Assembly (NCBI GenBank): GCA_902500995.1 | Contig: CABVSR010000009.1 | Location: forward strand, 62,001-126,000 | Direction of reading: 5' to 3' | Length of the DNA stretch: 64,000 nt | From: an uncultured Nitrospira sp. | Lineage (GTDB): Bacteria; Nitrospirota; Nitrospiria; Nitrospirales; Nitrospiraceae | In this document: positions 61,792 to 64,000 of the stretch, piece by piece | How the letters are laid out: each line of letters opens with the position of its first letter | Position numbering within the stretch: the stretch's first letter is position 1 | Notes under the pieces: generated by a model | What the model was told of the DNA's origin: nothing | The model's database searches: none | The model's input: the letters and a program-made list of their open reading frames with translations, nothing else | Position numbers and translations under genes: made by a program

Positions 61792-64000
61792 CTACGGTTT
61801 CGGTTGGCTGACTACGAAGCTTCCCCAGAGTCCTCCCGCCCAGAGGTGCGCCGGGCCGTCGCGATAGAGCCAGGAGCCCGGATTGGCGTGGCGAATGTTG
61901 ACGGTCAGCCCCTTGCCCACGGAAACGAGCGGACTGTGCGGTGAACCGAATCGCGGCAAGAGATCGGCAAAATCGTGACCATAGATCAAAAATGCATGTT
62001 GCCGATTCCTTCCATGCGGTTGAAGCACGCGGAACCGGACCTCTTCACCCCCGTTCGCCTGGTAGGAGGTCGTGGGGATCGATTGATATGCCGTCGTGAA
62101 GAAATCGGTTGGATAGAGCGCGCCGTTGAGGTTTGCCAGCGGGTCCTGGCCAAGGCGGGCGTAAAAGGGGGCGCTGTGGTAGTTGAACCCCTTTTCGCCG
62201 AGGTCGTAGGAGTCGTCGCAGATTCGACAGTCCGGCAGCGGTGTGGTCTTTGCCGGTTTACCGTCGTGAAGGTTCAAGCCGTCCCGATACAACACCACAT
62301 GCTCGCGGAACTGCCGGCCGGTGTTTGGATCATTGACGATTACCGATGTCCCTCCGTTCGAAATCTGGTTTCCCGAAACGGGATCAAGGTAGGTCGCGCC
62401 GGCAGGTTCGGTGATCAAGGCGCCGACGAGCCCGTGCGGGCCGTGATTGATGATGTCGCCCCATGAGGTGAGATTTGCCGGCAACAGCTCTGCGCCCTTA
62501 TGCACAAGCTGATCACCGTCCCGCGTGACCGTTCCCGCATACCAAAAGTATCGTGTGCGCTGGCCGGGGCCGATCGGCGTTTCGCCGTTATAGCCCGTGG
62601 CCGCACCGTTATAGCTGGCCACATTATAGGAAAGGAGCTGCGGGTGCAGCGTCACGTAGGACGAAGGTCGTACGTCTGTCTCCTTCGCCCCGCCGGTTGA
62701 AGCCCAGTCTACGTTTAAGGGCACGATTGTAGGCATCAAGGCGTCGCCCGGTTCATCGGGCAGGGAGGCAGGGAGCCGGTTGGCAAGTTCCACGCGCATG
62801 CAGTCCCCTGCGTTGACCCGCATGACCAAGGGTTCGATCGGATCGGCTACTGTCTGATCCTGCAGCCGCGCCCGGTACTGGTCGCGGAGGTGAGCCCGCC
62901 GGCGATCGAGTTCGACATCCGGCAACATCTGCTCGCCCGGCGACAGCCGTGCCAGCAACACGAACGCCAGCGCATCCGGATCGACGAGCTTGTTCCGCCG
63001 ATCATAGGGCAACGCCTCGCCGAGCCACTCACGAACGCTCACGGCATCGACATAAAACGTGACTTCGGTGGCCTTTCCCTGCGCTCTGAGTTCCGCGAAA
63101 TTCTCGGGAACCGGACAGGCTCCGTCGTACGGGTTCAGTCGGTTTGCTAGATGGACCTTGCCTGACGGGTTACCCGGCAGGGGGCTCAATCTCTTGCCGA
63201 TGGGCACATACAGCGGGTCTCCGCGTTGTAATAATTGAGGCGACGAGTTGCCCCGTCCGGTCTGAGTCACCTGCCGCGGGTCTGCCGCTTCGACGCCGTT
63301 ATAGCTGCGAATGAAGCCCCAGGCGCCGTTCCACAAATCGTCCACCGCACCGAAATCATATTGATAGTCGGCGAACTGTAAGCCGCGGAAGACGTTGGCG
63401 AGAGGGAGCGTCAACTCGAAATGTTCGGAGATACCGATCTCCTGCGCGGCGACCAGCGGGCTCTTCGGGTTGTCGATTTCCCGCGGCCAGCGCATGCCGT
63501 GAAGATTGATCATGTGCTGAACTTCTTGCGCGCCCTGGATCACCCGTAAGTGCGCCAGTTCTCCTTCGTACCCTTCGAAAATCTCGGTCGCCGGATCGCC
63601 GTGCACAAGGGAGTCGAAGGCAAAGGCCATGTCACCACACTGAGCCTTTAACTTCTTCGTCTGCTCGGTACGTTGTTGCTCAGGCCAGGAGCTCCACTCC
63701 GCAGGCGGTGTGAGCCAGCATTCATGGGGCGCGACCTGTCGCCTGATGCTGCCGTCGTGGTCGCGGAGTCCGATGCGCAAGGGAATCGGCTCGTGCCGAT
63801 AATTCACGAGGTGAGGATTGTGGTGGTCTTTGGAAATCGCTTCCGGCAGCAACGGCGGATCGACCGGCCGCCCATGACGCTTCCAATAACCGGTCGCATG
63901 GGCTTGGAGCTGCCGGACGACGCCGGCGTCCTGGACCTCCTTTGTTGCCCGCTCGATTTGATGCGCCATGCCTTTCTTGTTGTCGGCCTGCTTCCGGTGC
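61792..64000 (-). CDS. Large cupredoxin/multicopper-oxidase-like protein (5' end beyond window)
   Basis: At least 735 residues of a cupredoxin-fold protein; the frame stays open past the right edge, so the N-terminus (and probably more domains) is missing. Typical multicopper-oxidase segments are present: VQHMINLHGMRWPREID, NHGPHGLVGALITEPAG (DxxGLxGxLI), NRQHAFLIYGHDF (HPFHLHGH counterpart) and the end HANPGSWLYRDGPAHLWAGG (HCHxxxH counterpart). In the last two, most copper ligands are changed: HLH is FLIY and HCH is RDG. The final domain therefore should not bind type 1/type 3 copper in the normal way. There is an acidic linker region (residues about 250-420) with GxxxP motifs. Function unknown; possibly a periplasmic electron-transfer or structural protein. 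Confidence 0.72.
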   Translation of the reverse strand, partial: HRKQADNKKGMAHQIERATKEVQDAGVVRQLQAHATGYWKRHGRPVDPPLLPEAISKDHHNPHLVNYRHEPIPLRIGLRDHDGSIRRQVAPHECWLTPPAEWSSWPEQQRTEQTKKLKAQCGDMAFAFDSLVHGDPATEIFEGYEGELAHLRVIQGAQEVQHMINLHGMRWPREIDNPKSPLVAAQEIGISEHFELTLPLANVFRGLQFADYQYDFGAVDDLWNGAWGFIRSYNGVEAADPRQVTQTGRGNSSPQLLQRGDPLYVPIGKRLSPLPGNPSGKVHLANRLNPYDGACPVPENFAELRAQGKATEVTFYVDAVSVREWLGEALPYDRRNKLVDPDALAFVLLARLSPGEQMLPDVELDRRRAHLRDQYRARLQDQTVADPIEPLVMRVNAGDCMRVELANRLPASLPDEPGDALMPTIVPLNVDWASTGGAKETDVRPSSYVTLHPQLLSYNVASYNGAATGYNGETPIGPGQRTRYFWYAGTVTRDGDQLVHKGAELLPANLTSWGDIINHGPHGLVGALITEPAGATYLDPVSGNQISNGGTSVIVNDPNTGRQFREHVVLYRDGLNLHDGKPAKTTPLPDCRICDDSYDLGEKGFNYHSAPFYARLGQDPLANLNGALYPTDFFTTAYQSIPTTSYQANGGEEVRFRVLQPHGRNRQHAFLIYGHDFADLLPRFGSPHSPLVSVGKGLTVNIRHANPGSWLYRDGPAHLWAGGLWGSFVVSQPKP

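Noticed and set aside
60486-61811. Open frame of 441 codons on the plus strand
   Set aside because: It crosses antisense GDSL coding, a divergent promoter region and a same-strand lipoprotein gene in another frame; composition is His/Arg/Gly rich without a fold pattern. Treated as a GC-rich shadow.

Overview
This 64 kb window looks like chromosomal DNA of a Gram-negative, GC-rich bacterium, most probably of the genus Nitrospira or a close relative in the Nitrospirota. That placement is an inference. It rests on the high GC content, outer-membrane and LPS functions (ADP-heptose genes, periplasmic PPIases, a TPR/beta-barrel porin, many lipoproteins), and several proteins that I recognise as typical of that group (the 188-residue protein at 39879, the 59-residue zinc-ribbon protein at 33178, the large cupredoxin protein at 61792). 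No rRNA, tRNA, prophage, complete insertion sequence or CRISPR array was found. Almost all sequence is coding, on both strands.

Layout. 1-10 kb: TldD/TldE pair, a coiled-coil orphan, a palindromic repeat, a TPR protein, a methyltransferase, a LOG-like protein, a LEA14-type lipoprotein, exported MsrA with a CoA-binding protein, a lytic transglycosylase and an aminotransferase. 10-20 kb: a probable exopolysaccharide locus (GT2 synthase; divergently a TIM-barrel glycosidase-like protein, a TPR/YaiO-type outer-membrane protein and a CE4 deacetylase), followed on the other strand by a HEAT-repeat membrane protein, two response regulators and an Hpt protein. 20-34 kb: housekeeping and small proteins (CorA, LeuCD, a flavin disulfide reductase, MscS-like channel, exonuclease III, PilZ protein). 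34-43 kb: LemA-TPM-TPM, MurJ, MGMT, Dtd, an isoaspartyl peptidase, MtgA and EngB. 43-53 kb: a long minus-strand run joining LPS heptose genes (gmhA, hldE C-domain) with sprT, dinB, mfd and two periplasmic PPIases. 53-57 kb: SPFH/NfeD genes, divergent from an orphan CRISPR-type CARF protein, then a four-helix-bundle (S23) gene bounded by a perfect 13-bp inverted repeat, YbgC and a 37-residue membrane peptide. 57-64 kb: three SGNH hydrolases in a row and a large cupredoxin-type protein running off the right edge.

The three parts most worth follow-up are: the exopolysaccharide locus, which has the parts of a Pga system but with the deacetylase and glycosidase on separate proteins; the CARF gene with no CRISPR genes nearby, next to a possible S23 insertion cassette; and a recurring promoter layout in which a -10 box lies only 7-11 nt before the start codon (gmhA, murJ, corA, xth, CARF gene), which suggests leaderless mRNAs. 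All identifications come from reading motifs; no database search was run.
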